From positions 35,065 through 99,064 of the forward strand of contig JANBPT010000037.1 of the NCBI GenBank assembly GCA_027575765.1: a stretch of 64,000 nt of DNA, read 5' to 3'. The notes beneath the pieces are model-generated. The model was given only the letters and a program-made list of their open reading frames with translations. It was not told where the DNA came from and did no database searches. The position numbers and the translations under genes are program-made. The stretch comes from Tieghemiomyces parasiticus. Taxonomy: Eukaryota > Kickxellomycota > Dimargaritomycetes > Dimargaritales > Dimargaritaceae. This document shows, piece by piece, positions 12,176 to 23,530 of this stretch. Each line of letters opens with the position of its first letter. Position 1 is the stretch's first letter.

Positions 12176-13693
12176 TTAGCGACCACTGATTTTCCGTAGC
12201 GTCCACTGCAGACCCATCATCAGGGTCATACCGATACCGAACACTCCGGCGGCGCGGGCAGCCGACGGGTTCCGCTTCCACAGCAGAGCGGAGAGGAGGC
12301 TACCGAGGGCACCCAAGATCCATCCGTGCTGAATGATTCGATGCGGGCAGAAGGGGGACACGGTACCATCTCGGGACGACGAGCGGCGACTACAGCCGCG
12401 GCGGCGACGGGGGTTGGAATCGGCGGCACCGTCATTGTTTTGGATATCATCATCGTTGTATTCTTCCGAGTCGGAAGGAGCGGTGATGATCTCGAATTCC
12501 TCGACAATCTCCGTGACTGTCTCATGGATGGCGTTGGCGGCCTGGGAGGCGGCCTTCTGGGCGGACGCAGTGGCCTGGGCTGCGGTTTGCTTAGCGGTGT
12601 GAGCAGCCTGGGCAGCCGACTGTTGGACGGAAGTGGCGGCGTTGGTGGCAGTCTGTTTAGCTTGGTGGGCAGTGGACCGCACCGATTCGGCGGCGTTATT
12701 AAGTACGGGCTCGGCCTTGGAGGCCACCTTCGCCTTGACTTCGTCGGTGAGCGGCTTGGCCTTAGCTTCCAGGGTATCTTTGGCGGCCGCCGCGGTCTCT
12801 TCGGCGTCCTGCTTGAGTTCGTTGGCCTTGGCGGCGGCGGCCTCGGCTACGGGCTTGGCCTGACGTTTCACCTCTTCGACAGCATCTTCAGTCCGGGGGG
12901 TGGGCTGCTGCTGACGGGGGTGGTCGTCAGCCGGGCGGGCCTGGCTCGACACGGATGGCTTGGCCGAAACGCTCGGGTCGGCCGGAGTAGTAGTGCTAGT
13001 GGGTACATCTTCCTCAGTCTTGGCCTCGGCCTTGGCTACTGCCTCGGGATCCTTGGTCACGTCGGCAAACGAAGGCATGGCCCCGGCTTCGATATCGTCC
13101 ACGTCTGTGATGGTGGTCTTGAGGGCCTCCGCGCCCGGAGCGGCGGGCTCTGAAGGGGCTTCACCTTCGTTCTCCTCCCGGGCTACTTCAGCAAAGGACA
13201 CAGGGAAGTCGACCGGCTCGGGCAGGTCTTTAGGATCAACGGCGGGCACGATGGGCGAAACATTTTCCGGGTTGGGGAAGTCGGCGGCTCCCTCATCATG
13301 GTTCACCTCGACGGGGGGGAACTCCTCGGTATTGTCCAGGTCAACAACGGGCGCGTCGTTGTTGCCCTTGGCCTCGCCGGTGGACGACGATTCCTGGGCG
13401 GCCGCTTCAGCAAAAGACTTGGGCGGCTCAGTGCCGTCGTCCTGGTGCTTAGGGTTCACAGGCGGGATAATGTCTTGCTGGATACCTTCGGTGTCGGCGC
13501 TGACCGACAGGTCGGGAAAGGCGTTCGTGTCGTCAAGCTCCGGGGTACTGGACCCAGATTCGGAGCGTTCGGTGGTGCTAGGGCTGCGCTTGCTCTTGCC
13601 GTTCTTCTTCTTCAGCTTGGCGGGGCCAACAGCATTAGGGTCCAGGGTGGCGGCGGCGGCCATTTTGGCGTGACGTTTACTAAGCGGAGGCAT
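12176..13693 (-). CDS. Ala/Glu-rich protein with C-terminal membrane segment
   Basis: I do not recognise this 505-residue protein. A basic N-terminus (about 20-45) precedes an acidic region with a repeated module: LDDTNAFPD (53) and LDNTEEFPP (119), each followed by a Pro-rich stretch and a SFAE motif (SFAEAAA at 93, SFAEVAR at 166, and SFADVTK at 208). Residues about 265-400 are Ala/Lys/Gln/Thr-rich with near 11-residue periodicity (AKQTATNAATS, AKQTAAQATAS), resembling LEA-like or lipid-surface amphipathic helices. After an Arg/Ser patch come two hydrophobic segments (WILGALGSLLSALLW and AGVFGIGMTLMMGLQW) and a short basic end, suggesting a tail or hairpin anchor. Membrane or lipid-droplet association is inferred, not shown. 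Confidence 0.75.
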   Translation of the reverse strand: MPPLSKRHAKMAAAATLDPNAVGPAKLKKKNGKSKRSPSTTERSESGSSTPELDDTNAFPDLSVSADTEGIQQDIIPPVNPKHQDDGTEPPKSFAEAAAQESSSTGEAKGNNDAPVVDLDNTEEFPPVEVNHDEGAADFPNPENVSPIVPAVDPKDLPEPVDFPVSFAEVAREENEGEAPSEPAAPGAEALKTTITDVDDIEAGAMPSFADVTKDPEAVAKAEAKTEEDVPTSTTTPADPSVSAKPSVSSQARPADDHPRQQQPTPRTEDAVEEVKRQAKPVAEAAAAKANELKQDAEETAAAAKDTLEAKAKPLTDEVKAKVASKAEPVLNNAAESVRSTAHQAKQTATNAATSVQQSAAQAAHTAKQTAAQATASAQKAASQAANAIHETVTEIVEEFEIITAPSDSEEYNDDDIQNNDGAADSNPRRRRGCSRRSSSRDGTVSPFCPHRIIQHGWILGALGSLLSALLWKRNPSAARAAGVFGIGMTLMMGLQWTLRKISGR

Positions 13694-15774
13694 GGTTAGA
13701 AAAGATAGGCGCGGGAAGGGTGGGGTGAAGGGGGAGGAATGTGGGCCAGGTAATAGGTGAAAACAGTAATAGACAGGGGTCGCGGGTTAGAATTGTATAC
13801 ACGAGAGACGCAAGCGGGTGGAAAATAGGAACGATCAAAGTTGTAGAGGTGACGAATCAACGGGATCTAAGGACCAGAGAGTCTTGAAGGGTAAAGGCGG
13901 TGGCGACACGGTGGGCAAGTATGTCCGGGTTGTCAAAGGGCGGGAAGTGTAAATCGGCGTGTGGCAGGTGAAGACGACAGGGGAGGGCGGTGGGATAGAA
14001 AGCAGGGGAAGAAGGGTTGGCGGCCTGGCCAAGTGAAGAGGTGGAAGGCGATCTAGGGTGTAAACAGCGCCAGTGGTGACGAGTGTGTCGTACAGAGCGA
14101 AGGTGATGGGGAGGGGGGAGCGATTGAATAGGTCGGAGGCAAGGGAAAAACGCCGCCATAGGGCAAAGGGTATAACGAGCAGATCAAAAATAGGGGGGGG
14201 GGAGGATGACGAAATGAAAGAGGGGTCCACACCCGCCATCATCGACCTGGGTGAAAGTAAGAACAACGCCCGAAGGGACTGGTTGCCGTGCTAGGTTGAC
14301 TTAATCAGTCACCGGGCTTGCTGCCGTGGTAGAGCTTCCGGTCATGGGTCCCCGCTGCTATGTTGGTGCCATAGAGGAGAGCCGCTTGCTTACCTATATC
14401 AATAAAAACAATGGGGCGGGGTCACTAGGGGGTTCAGAGGACCGGAGAGCTGAGGAGGGGGAGGCCGGAGTTATCCAGTGCGAGAACGTTCAATTGGTGG
14501 TGGGGGGTCAGTGTCTCCGAGAGGTACAAAGCACGTAGCTGAGTAAGGGGCGTTGTGGTAGGCGAAGAGAGCGGTCACGAGAGAGCCAACGCTACACCGC
14601 GTGGATGTATTATACAAAGGGAGCAGGCGGAGAGGGAAGTGAAGCAGTTACGACAGGGAAGGAAAGGAAAAGGTACGTGGTAGAGGGTTCATCAGCAGGT
14701 CAATGTGCCGCCACCTGGCAAGCCCTTTATATGCTACGGCGCAGTCGGTTCCCGTGCTTGCAGCAACGTTGTTATAGGGTGGGGGGTTGGGTATGTGGAG
14801 GGCGGGTTAGGAGCAAGGCGCAACGGGCGGGAGGGGGGGAACGAGAAACTCTCGCTGGTCAACAGCCTCCCGCATACACCGTAGATGTAAGAAGTCGTAA
14901 GGGCCGAGGGAGGGTGGTGGCGACGTCATTGCAGCTTTTCTGGGGGGAGGCGCATGGAAGTTAGCCCATACCTTTCTGGGGATACCTCGGCTCTCTATGC
15001 GCATCAAGGGAAGAGGGCGTAATCCTTCTCCCCCCTCCCAATCACCACGAGCCCTGTCGGTGAGGGTCCTCTGTAGGTTCTGTGCTCGTATCCCCCGCTA
15101 TGCAAGCAAGTGACGACACCCCCCTCCATCGTTCCCTACCTCACGTTCCGCATAATCACGTTCAGCTGGGCGGATCCGTAGTCAGCATCCGCTTCGAGGC
15201 GGTAGGCATCCTTGTCCTACTGCGTCAGGACAACTTACCCTCGTCTTTCCTACCTCTGCCACGTATCCCCCGATACCACCAAATTGGGCCAAGCGAGCAC
15301 AACCAGCCCCCGAGTGACGTAATCAAACTCGGAAGTCCAGTGACTATCTCCACAGGAACATTAGTTACCGCGCCCCACGAGATAGGACTCATTCCAGAGC
15401 CCAGCCCCGCCCCAACTCCCATTACTGCCGCCTCCCCACAGGCCAGGGGAATGGCTAGCGCCTGCTCGATAGCCCGGGCGCCGATTTGGTTACTCCATGT
15501 TTTGCACCCCCCTCTAGGTCTGATATATGTATATGCTGGTTTATGGTGCGGATAGGAGTTGGACTAGGGGCCAAACTATTTGATAAAGGACGGTAAAACA
15601 CTCCTTCACAGTAGGATGGGTGAAATGCGGATGGGTCTAAAGGCGACCTTGACTATGCTACTCAATTAGGGGGAGGGGATGGGAAGTTAATGCGGCATGG
15701 AACGAAATAATTAAGTCAAGATAAAATAAAAGGTCAGGCTCCCCCCCCCCACTTCTTCCTGGACATTTTCCCCC
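13694..15774. other. Upstream region of the 12176 gene; no gene seen
   Basis: 13700-14800 is purine-rich on plus, i.e. pyrimidine-rich in the direction of the minus-strand gene, and looks like its leader and promoter. 14900-15700 has mixed composition. The open frames in both halves look incidental. Confidence 0.5.
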
Positions 15775-18700
15775 CTAGTTCAGGGCTTGGAGAGTGGCGT
15801 GGACCTTGGCCTGCTGAGCTGGTTTAAGCTGCTCGCTAGCGTTGGCGGCCACCTGCTGCAGGATGTTCTTGAGCTGGGCGAGGTGGGGCTGGACGGCGGG
15901 GTTCCCGTCGGCAACCAGACCGCACAGGAGGTCGTACACGGGCACGTTCTCCTCGTAATCGTTGCGGAGAGGGAGATGGCGGATCATACTGGCCACCATC
16001 TGCGGCAGTGGCACGGCCGGACTGCCGTTCCCGATGGACCGCAGGGCAATCCGGGCCAGGGCGCCGATGGCGTTATCGAGCAGGTTCTTGGTAGTGGTTG
16101 GGTTCGCCTCAGCGTGGGCGTAGACCGTCTCCAGGGCGTTGAGCACCTCCGGGTACTGCGCGGTGAGGTCGGTCGGCGTGTAGTAGATGAGGACTCCCAT
16201 TCCGAACGTGGCATTGCTCCGCACTTCAGCGTCAGGGTCCGTGGTCAGGGCCCGCAGGAACAGAGCGTACAGCTGCTCCGTGAGCGGGGCCACGCCCTCC
16301 TTCAGACCCGACACGGCCTCACCCAGGCAGCCCACGGCCATGGACCGCTCCCCTTCGTCGTGCTGCGCGTCAGCATATCCGGTGATGAAGGGTACAAACA
16401 CCGCGAAATAGCTGGCGAAGGCCGGGCCCAGCGCCAGGCACAGAGCGGATACCACATCGGCGGCTCCACCCGTCAGTAGCGCGTCACGCTTCTCCTGGCC
16501 TTCCTCGTCCAGGGCATTGTCCTCGTCCGCGTCGTCCTCTTGGCAGGGCGCCTTCTTCTGGAGGAGCTCGCCCAACTCATTGCACAGCTGGGTCAGGTTG
16601 GCCTCGGTATCGACCGCCGCCACCTCACTGGGCGGCGCCTCGGCAGAGACCGGGCCCGTAGCCTTGGGGTTGTACACGAGGAGGGCCGGGCCCATGGCCT
16701 TCAGGGCCTGCGACAGCTCGGCGAGGATCTGAATCACCACGCTGACCTCCACCTCCTCAGACCAGAGCGTCATGACGGCCGGCATGATGGTGCGGATCAA
16801 CATGGCCAGGTGCGGATCGACCGCGTACTGGAGGGGCAGGCCGGCGGTCCAGACCGGTTCCGGGGCGCCCGCCGTGGTGAGGCGATGGTACGTGACCAGG
16901 AATTTGAAGAGGGCGCCCACCACGGCCGTGCGCACGTTGTCGGCGTCGTGTTCGGCCAGACGGACCAGTTCGTTGACGGTCTCGAGGGTGTACGGCAGGA
17001 AGGCGCGGCCGGTGTGGTCAAACAGCTCACCAAGCACGTCGGCGGCCACCTCCTTCTCGTCAGCCACGGCGGTGTTGACCTGTAGAAGGTCGTCGACCGA
17101 CTCAATCTCCTCGTCTTCGCTGCCAGCCTCCAGGTCCTCCTCCTGGTTGCTGGGATCCATCTCAATTTGGGCGGCAGCGGCAGCCAGGGCCGGGGTGGTA
17201 TGGCTGTTGGTCAGGTTATTGGGGTCGGCAAGCTGCACTCCCTCGTCTACGCGGCAGCTGGCCAGGAGCGGTGGCACGACGTGTTCCAGGTAGGGCGCAA
17301 AGTCTTCGCCAAACACGCGGCTGATGGTTCCGAAGAAGAGAAAAGTGCAGTCGCGCAAGCGACCCGAGGGCAGGGTCAGGCCTTCAAAGGCCAAGCGCAT
17401 GAAGGTGTCGAGGTGCGGGGCGAAGGTCTCCTTGCCCACGGTATCGGCCAGGACCCCCACGGTATCAATGGCGATGCCACGCAGCGAGTAGTCGTCGTCA
17501 GCGGTGGACAGGCCAAAGAGGGCGTGGACACGACGGATCATGTCGTCAAAGTAGGGCCGGAAGGCCTCGCCACCGGCGGCGTGGGCGGCGCTACCCAGGG
17601 CAGCGGTCACGGTGATCTTGACCTTGACCTCCGGGGTAGCCAAGAGGTGGGTCAGGGCCTGCATGAGGTCGGCCAGGTAAGGCAGAACGTCGGACCCCAT
17701 ACCCTCGAGGATGGCATCCAGGGCATTGCACGCAAACTTGATCACGTCCGGGTGCGGGTCGCGCATGAGCTGGAAGATGAGTGGGAGAAGACGGGCGTGC
17801 TGCGCGGCGATCTCTTCGTCAAAGTGCTCGGCAAAGGCGCCCAGGGCCATACAGGCCGCACGGCGCACCACAAACGTGGGGTCCTTGAGCCCGGCCTCCA
17901 CTAATTCAATCAGAGCCGGAACCTTGCTGGCGATCAGGTCGGTGGACCACTCGATGGTCACGGCGAACCCCATCATAGCCGCCCGGCGGAAGGCAGGAGA
18001 GGGGTTGCTCATGTACTGCAAGACGAGGCCCAGGGTAGGCGGGAACACCACCGAGGGGGACAGGTGCGAGCTCAGGGCGCTGAGGGTGCTCAGCGCGGTC
18101 TTGTGGGCCAGGTCGGCGTCAAGGTCGTCATCTTCCTCGGCATCCTCATCCTCATCGTCGTCGCCTTGGGTGCCGGGGCCCTCGGCGATGATGGGGAACA
18201 GCTGCTGAATGATCCCGTCGACGAGCTTCAATTTCTGCAGCTTGTTGCGCTTGAACATGGCCGACATGGACACGAAGGACATGGCCATCCCACGCACCGA
18301 GTCTGGGTAGGCGGCATTACCGGCCACGGTCATGAAGAAGCGGATCAGCTCGGCAAAATGCTGGCTCAGGAGCGGGGTCTCGAGGACCAGCAGCGAATCA
18401 AACACGTCGAACCCATGACCCACGCCTTCCTCGTCGCCGTGGGCGATGCCATCCTCAATCACGTTGACCATGGCAGGCACCAAGGACCGAAAGGTCTGGA
18501 CGTCGTGGGCATTTTCGGGCTCCAGGAACTCGGCTACCTTACCCAGGGCACGCAGGGTGTGCACCCGCACGGCCCGGGACTCGGGATCGCGGATCGACTG
18601 GCCAAACAGGTTGAAGAGGTCGGGCAGGAACTGGCGCGGCGTGGCGGCCCCAGCAGCTGGCGAAGCGGAGGCGGCGGCCAGGTCGCCGTCGGTAATCACC

Positions 18701-19170
18701 TCAAACAAGGTGTAGAGCACGAACACTCCCGTCTCGCGGCGGTTCGGATCGGCGTTGGTGCTGAGCTCAAACAGGAACGGCAGTAGCTCGGGCCACTGCT
18801 GCTCTGGGAGGGCGATTTCGGCCACCGCCGAGATCACCTGGGCCAGGGAGTGGCGCACGGTGGTATCCGGGTCGGCCACCACCTGCGTAAGAAGGTGCTG
18901 CTGGATCGCCTGCTGGGTCTCCGCCGGCAGCCGGGCCCAGAACGTGGACACCCGCTTGCGCAGCTCCACCGCCGCCAGCTGGCGCATCACAGGGCGAGAC
19001 CCACCGTCGCCTGAGGCAAGGGCGATCTGGGCCAGGGCGGGTACGCACTCGGGCTGGTTGAAAAAGTTCTTGCGGAGAATGACCGTGATTTCTCGGATCT
19101 CCTGCGTTTCTTTGCTGCCCAAGTAGCGCTCTAGAGCTTCGAGGAGCTTGCCAAGGAACTGCGAGTCCAT
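15775..19170 (-). CDS. KAP123: Importin beta-3/importin-4 type karyopherin
   Basis: Karyopherin-beta that carries ribosomal proteins and histones H3/H4 into the nucleus, binding RanGTP at its N-terminus. The single 1131-residue frame is close to yeast Kap123 (1113) and human importin-4 (1081). The N-terminus (FLGKLLEALERYLGSKETQEIREITVILRK) is the importin-beta N-terminal HEAT domain; HEAT repeats run throughout. Diagnostic blocks are RPVMRQLAAVELRKRVSTFW, RRAAMMGFAVTIEW and DPTFVVRRAACMALGAFAEH. An acidic insertion (DDDEDEDAEEDDDLDADL, about residues 335-352) and a second acidic loop (about 660-690, LEAGSEDEEIESVDD) match family positions. Intronless, with C/G-ending codons. The ATG at 19170 gives the expected N-terminus. 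Confidence 0.95.
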   Translation of the reverse strand: MDSQFLGKLLEALERYLGSKETQEIREITVILRKNFFNQPECVPALAQIALASGDGGSRPVMRQLAAVELRKRVSTFWARLPAETQQAIQQHLLTQVVADPDTTVRHSLAQVISAVAEIALPEQQWPELLPFLFELSTNADPNRRETGVFVLYTLFEVITDGDLAAASASPAAGAATPRQFLPDLFNLFGQSIRDPESRAVRVHTLRALGKVAEFLEPENAHDVQTFRSLVPAMVNVIEDGIAHGDEEGVGHGFDVFDSLLVLETPLLSQHFAELIRFFMTVAGNAAYPDSVRGMAMSFVSMSAMFKRNKLQKLKLVDGIIQQLFPIIAEGPGTQGDDDEDEDAEEDDDLDADLAHKTALSTLSALSSHLSPSVVFPPTLGLVLQYMSNPSPAFRRAAMMGFAVTIEWSTDLIASKVPALIELVEAGLKDPTFVVRRAACMALGAFAEHFDEEIAAQHARLLPLIFQLMRDPHPDVIKFACNALDAILEGMGSDVLPYLADLMQALTHLLATPEVKVKITVTAALGSAAHAAGGEAFRPYFDDMIRRVHALFGLSTADDDYSLRGIAIDTVGVLADTVGKETFAPHLDTFMRLAFEGLTLPSGRLRDCTFLFFGTISRVFGEDFAPYLEHVVPPLLASCRVDEGVQLADPNNLTNSHTTPALAAAAAQIEMDPSNQEEDLEAGSEDEEIESVDDLLQVNTAVADEKEVAADVLGELFDHTGRAFLPYTLETVNELVRLAEHDADNVRTAVVGALFKFLVTYHRLTTAGAPEPVWTAGLPLQYAVDPHLAMLIRTIMPAVMTLWSEEVEVSVVIQILAELSQALKAMGPALLVYNPKATGPVSAEAPPSEVAAVDTEANLTQLCNELGELLQKKAPCQEDDADEDNALDEEGQEKRDALLTGGAADVVSALCLALGPAFASYFAVFVPFITGYADAQHDEGERSMAVGCLGEAVSGLKEGVAPLTEQLYALFLRALTTDPDAEVRSNATFGMGVLIYYTPTDLTAQYPEVLNALETVYAHAEANPTTTKNLLDNAIGALARIALRSIGNGSPAVPLPQMVASMIRHLPLRNDYEENVPVYDLLCGLVADGNPAVQPHLAQLKNILQQVAANASEQLKPAQQAKVHATLQALN

Positions 19171-21300
19171 GATGATTAGAGGAAAGGGTGAAGGGTCAGG
19201 CGCAGACGGTGTGCTGGGAGGTGAGAAGGACCGCTCTAGTGGTGGGCCGGTGGGTCAATGAAGTAGCGTATGCGAATGCAGTTATGAGGGCGGCCAGAGG
19301 AGGGGGGCGCGGTGTAAGGTGCAATACCGAAGAGTTGAAAGAAAAAAAAAAGGTGGAGATGTGTAAAAAGATAACCAAAGTGGCTAGCGAACGAACGACA
19401 ACTATGGTGACGGTTAGGGGGGGGGAAGGCAAGGGTCGAGGAGTGCGCGGCTAGTAGCAACCTACAACGGCCCCGGGCAGCCAGGGGGTGCCAAACGCTA
19501 CGAGCGGAGCCCTAAACAGCAGCCTAGTAAAAAAAAATATTCTAAAAGGGGCCCGCCAGGTGACCGCTGAGGGAAGGGAGGTCAGGCGAAATTTTGGCCC
19601 ACTGCCAAATGGGAGGGGACTGTGGATCTGTGTGTGGTGAAGGGAGAGCGTATGAAGTAAGCGCAGGTGTGTGGGATTCAAAAAAGAAAAGAAAAAAACA
19701 GTGGGTGAGCGTATCAGGAGAGGAGAAAAAAAAAAAGGCAACAATGTGTCAACACTATAAACATTTAAGTACCCCCGACATCGGGCGAGGGTCTGGGAAA
19801 CTTAAACTGGGATAGGCGGACCTGATAAGCCAGGACAGCGGGGCAGGGTCAGAGTGGCTCACGCAGCATAATGAAACAGTCAGAGAGTGGGGAACACTGT
19901 GAACTACACGGATGTCACAGAGGTCCATGCAGGCTTGAATCCTATAAACATTGTTGGCGTCGAGAGCCTCAACTGCGTTGCCTTGGGCCCTTTATCGTAC
20001 CGAGTCCTATGGTGGCCTACGCCGGTGGGCATCCTTATCTACCTGCTTTCGAAGGTAATCCAGCTGGCCCTGTCTGATCAGTGCGGTAGGGGCTACCAGC
20101 CGCGCGAGAGTCTTTCGGTGCATCAGGCGGCAAGCACCCCCCTCCCCCGCCATCCTATGCAGTCCAATGCCAGTGCCTTGTGTGCTGTCCATCGCACGCA
20201 GTCACCGTTGAAACACAGTGAGGTAGCCTGAGTGTAGAAAACTAGCGTGTGTGTGAGTAAGGGCCAGTCGGTAACAAGTACCGGTCGTTGAGGTTAACGT
20301 GGTAGAGCACCAGATGGGCCAAGACTCCATGCCACGCGTTTTCCTCACGAAGAGAGCTGGTTCACCGAAATACACCTTGAGCCCCTAAGTTACTGAACAT
20401 AGCCTGGGACGTACCAACGAGGCTCATCTTCATCGGCCGTCTGGCTGACAGTTCAGCCTTGCTACGACCTACACTCTGCGATATCCTAAATTTATTAACT
20501 ACACATCCTTGGTAAGGTTCGATACGACAGGATACAGTTCTGGCGAACGGTTAGATTAGGAGTGGTGACCAATCAACTACGTTGGAAAATAAAGAACCGG
20601 GAGGTGGACTCGCTTGGGGCAAGGAAAGACGTCAGGGTTTGTCAGTCAGTCCAGTACAGGAACCAGCTCTGTAGGATATGGCCTAAGGGAGGTAAGATAT
20701 TATGAATAGGCTGAACAGGGGCGTCAATGGGAGTCCTTCGGAAGTTACTTTACCGCTTTATTTACCAACGGTAACCGCGCCAAGGGTCGAAGTTCTGGTT
20801 AGTTCTTTCTACAACTTTAGAACAAAAGGGTTGCGATGAAGGGCTACTATTTTTTCCACCATTGTGAGATAATTGTAATTCTAACAAATTGTATGAACAC
20901 ACGACGCAGGAATGGTGGAGATATTAGTATATAGGTTAGCGGGGACGGTGCAGAGGGCGATTAACATGCTGAGCTGCATCCCAACACTTTCCATGGTGAG
21001 AGCCTGGCTAAAAACTTTTCCCTAGCCTAATAATCATCAATGTGACGCCCCCAAGTCGCCACTTTTAATCGCAAAACGACCACGCCTTAGCTACTGCCTA
21101 TGCTTGCCCATTTCACCTTCCATATTTATTTGCTTGCGTTCTACACACAACCACAACCGTAGGCACACGTGACTACGCGTCTCCTATCAACACCGCAACC
21201 AACCAGCCCACACTCGAAGAAAGGCAGTTTCAACCTGAGGGCCCCCGGCCCTTCAATACATATATATATATATTTACCTCCGCTTTGTCACCTTACTACG
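19171..21300. other. KAP123 upstream region, then a gene-poor stretch
   Basis: 19190-19740 is purine-rich on plus, the leader and promoter side of KAP123. A 118-codon open frame without ATG (about 19875-20231, plus) encodes a hydrophobic stretch but matches nothing I know. The rest is featureless. 21050-21300 turns pyrimidine-rich ahead of the lipase pseudogene. Confidence 0.45.
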
Positions 21301-21329
21301 CTTGGATTTACCTGCTTGACCGTGCGTAG

Positions 21330-23530
21330 CACTCGCCAGCCCGTGGGCCCTTTCCATTACCCGGTCAATCCGCTTCGTCCCTACCCATTATTCCATTGGT
21401 GTCAACCGGTTTATTGACACCGCAGTCAACGTAGCCCACCAGGTTACCAAATTCGCTAGTAGAAAGACTCTTGTCCCTGTGAAGGTCGAACGAGCGAAAG
21501 TGGAGCTCGACCTATTTGAAGAATGGTGTGGTCCTTAAGTTGCATGATTACGTCAAAGATTCCCAGCACCCTACCTTGCTTGTTGATTAGGCACCGATCC
21601 AGGACTCCAGCGGCTTGCTTTGTATTCTTACTCCCTTCTCCTCCTGCTCAAGGTTCTCGATTTGATGCTGTAGGGGCAGTCAAACGGGAAGGTCGTGCTA
21701 ATGAACAGCAGATACAGGCTTGTTACAGCTAACAGGGAGAAGAAGATGAGTCTCATCGGTTAAGTAAGTAGCGATGTCTGTCGGTGGAGAGGTAGAAGAG
21801 GAGTAATAAAGGGTAAGGTAGTTGACTAGGTACCCCAAGTTGGCGTGGAATTATAATGGGTTTGGGGTTTTACTGAGCGGGGGTGGCGGCAAGTGTAGAC
21901 ATTGGTTGGTTTTGGAGAGGAGGAGTCTGTTCAGCTAGTCCGATAGTCTAAGGCTAATCTCATTCGACTTCTGGCCACCAATTCCAAGTGCCAGATCTGC
22001 ATTATATCGCTATAAATGTTACTATCCGATAATTTAGTAGCATAAAACATCCTCACCTGTGTTAGTGCCACAGAAGCGGGTAGGTTAGACCTCGAGCCGC
22101 ATAGGGACTGGGTGAGGAACATACAATAGCATAGGGATTTATTCTTTAGACCAGACTGCCGTGTGGAGAGGCAGCGGAAATGCGTGTTTATATGAAACAA
22201 AGAGAGGATGTGAAAGAGGCCGCGAGGTAAGTCTGGCCACTAGATGGGGGGGTCAGGTCAGGGACCTGGCGAGTGATCATTTTTCTCGGCCAATGGGAGG
22301 GGGGTGCTTTGCGGTCGCCTACTGTCACGAATATTCCCTGCCAGTTCACCAGCGTCTCCATGTTCTTATATAAAAAAAGGCCTATAAATGCCTTCTACCC
22401 TAAAAAAATATTATACATGCCGTCTCTGGCCATTAACAAAAACTAATATGAGTATGAATAAGTATTGGCTTCACTATACTACATTATTTCCGTATGGTGA
22501 GGCCAAAAGTCGCCATTCAAGTTGCTATCGTTGCATTAAAAGAAACACAATTAGGCCGGGGGATGGGGGAAAGTACACCAAAGGGAAATGATATTTCTCT
22601 TTGTGTTTGTATATTCAGGGAGGGGGAAGCAACGCCACCTAGTTAAGAGTGTAGGAGGCGTAATAGAGGGTACAGTGCCAACTCCTCTGTTTTAAACAAT
22701 TCCGATACACATCCCCATTACCCACGCTGGGATTGCTGGCCGCATATTTGACCCTTACTTCGATCCCATGGTGGAGGACTTCAAGGCTTTTTAAGTACTG
22801 AAATTACCTAATCAACACCTTCATCACAACATACTACATAGTCCACCTGTCTATCTCCAGCTTCCTATCCGTCAACCATTGAGAATGTTGCATCACGACT
22901 GTACATCGCAAGGCCGAATATCAAGTGTCATCGACCTAATAGTACAGTTTCTCCTTTGCCCTGATTATCCCATTGGAAGCTTCTCACCTTCCCCACCAAC
23001 CTGTCCGTTTTCATCTACCAGGGCCCCCCAAGTAGTCTACAAAACAATACCGCCCACCTCACGGCCGGCTGTCTTCAAGGCTCTGTAACGGTATTCGTAC
23101 TGCTAGCTTGGACCGATTGATCACTCTCGGAGCGGCACTGATGTCGGCCGCTTGGGCCATGAACTACGTGGTAGCCCGAGTATCTCGGTTCGGATATCAG
23201 CCCATCACCGTTAACTGACCACCCATTGGCAGCTAGGCCTTCGTAGCCCACTTTCGAAGTTCGGTTGATCAGGTCTCCCTACGACTGGTTCACCGTCAAT
23301 AGTGACCTGGTCCCGTTCCACGGGGCCCACGCCGTAGAGTGCTGGGATGAGAACGACGAGGTCCGGTTGGCCAACTAAGATTCGATGACCCGCGTAGAAG
23401 GAACAATGTATGATCATGGGCTAGAATTTGCTAGTAGGTCGTAGGTTGCCAACAACTTAAGGGCACCTAATAAGTTCATCGGGATGACGGCGTGACAGCC
23501 GGCTGCAGAAGTCTTAAACGCATTCGCTAG
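21330..23530 (+). pseudogene. Decayed class-3 lipase paralogue
   Basis: Broken copy of the lipase gene at 25115, same strand. The clear part is 22695-23500. GRIFDPYFDPMVEDF (22742) matches the live YAFDVYFDGSGETPF. A following stretch matches YDAMPAEVRPTLMATLKKY with two in-frame stops. The nucleophile motif GHSLGG has become DHSRSG (23118). PIGS-stop-AFVAHF (23223) matches RIGNKAFVDYF at both DNA and protein level. After a frameshift, YDWFTVNSDLVPF and ENDEVRLAN match HDRFTIRNDIIS and ENNEVHLAD. The end, with two more stops, replaces the catalytic-His context VHNDFLG with APNKFIG. Weaker similarity at 21330-21560 (VNVAHQVTKFASRK, VELDLFEE) may be the remnant of exon 2. Frames change several times and no single reading survives. 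Confidence 0.75.

Noticed and set aside
12326..13153. Long plus-strand frames opposite the 12176-13693 gene (Gly- and Leu-rich)
   Set aside because: They are antisense shadows of a repetitive coding sequence; similar shadows oppose KAP123, eIF3b and GT15.
13835..14266. 143-codon minus-strand open frame
   Set aside because: It sits in the pyrimidine-rich leader of the gene at 12176-13693 and looks compositional.
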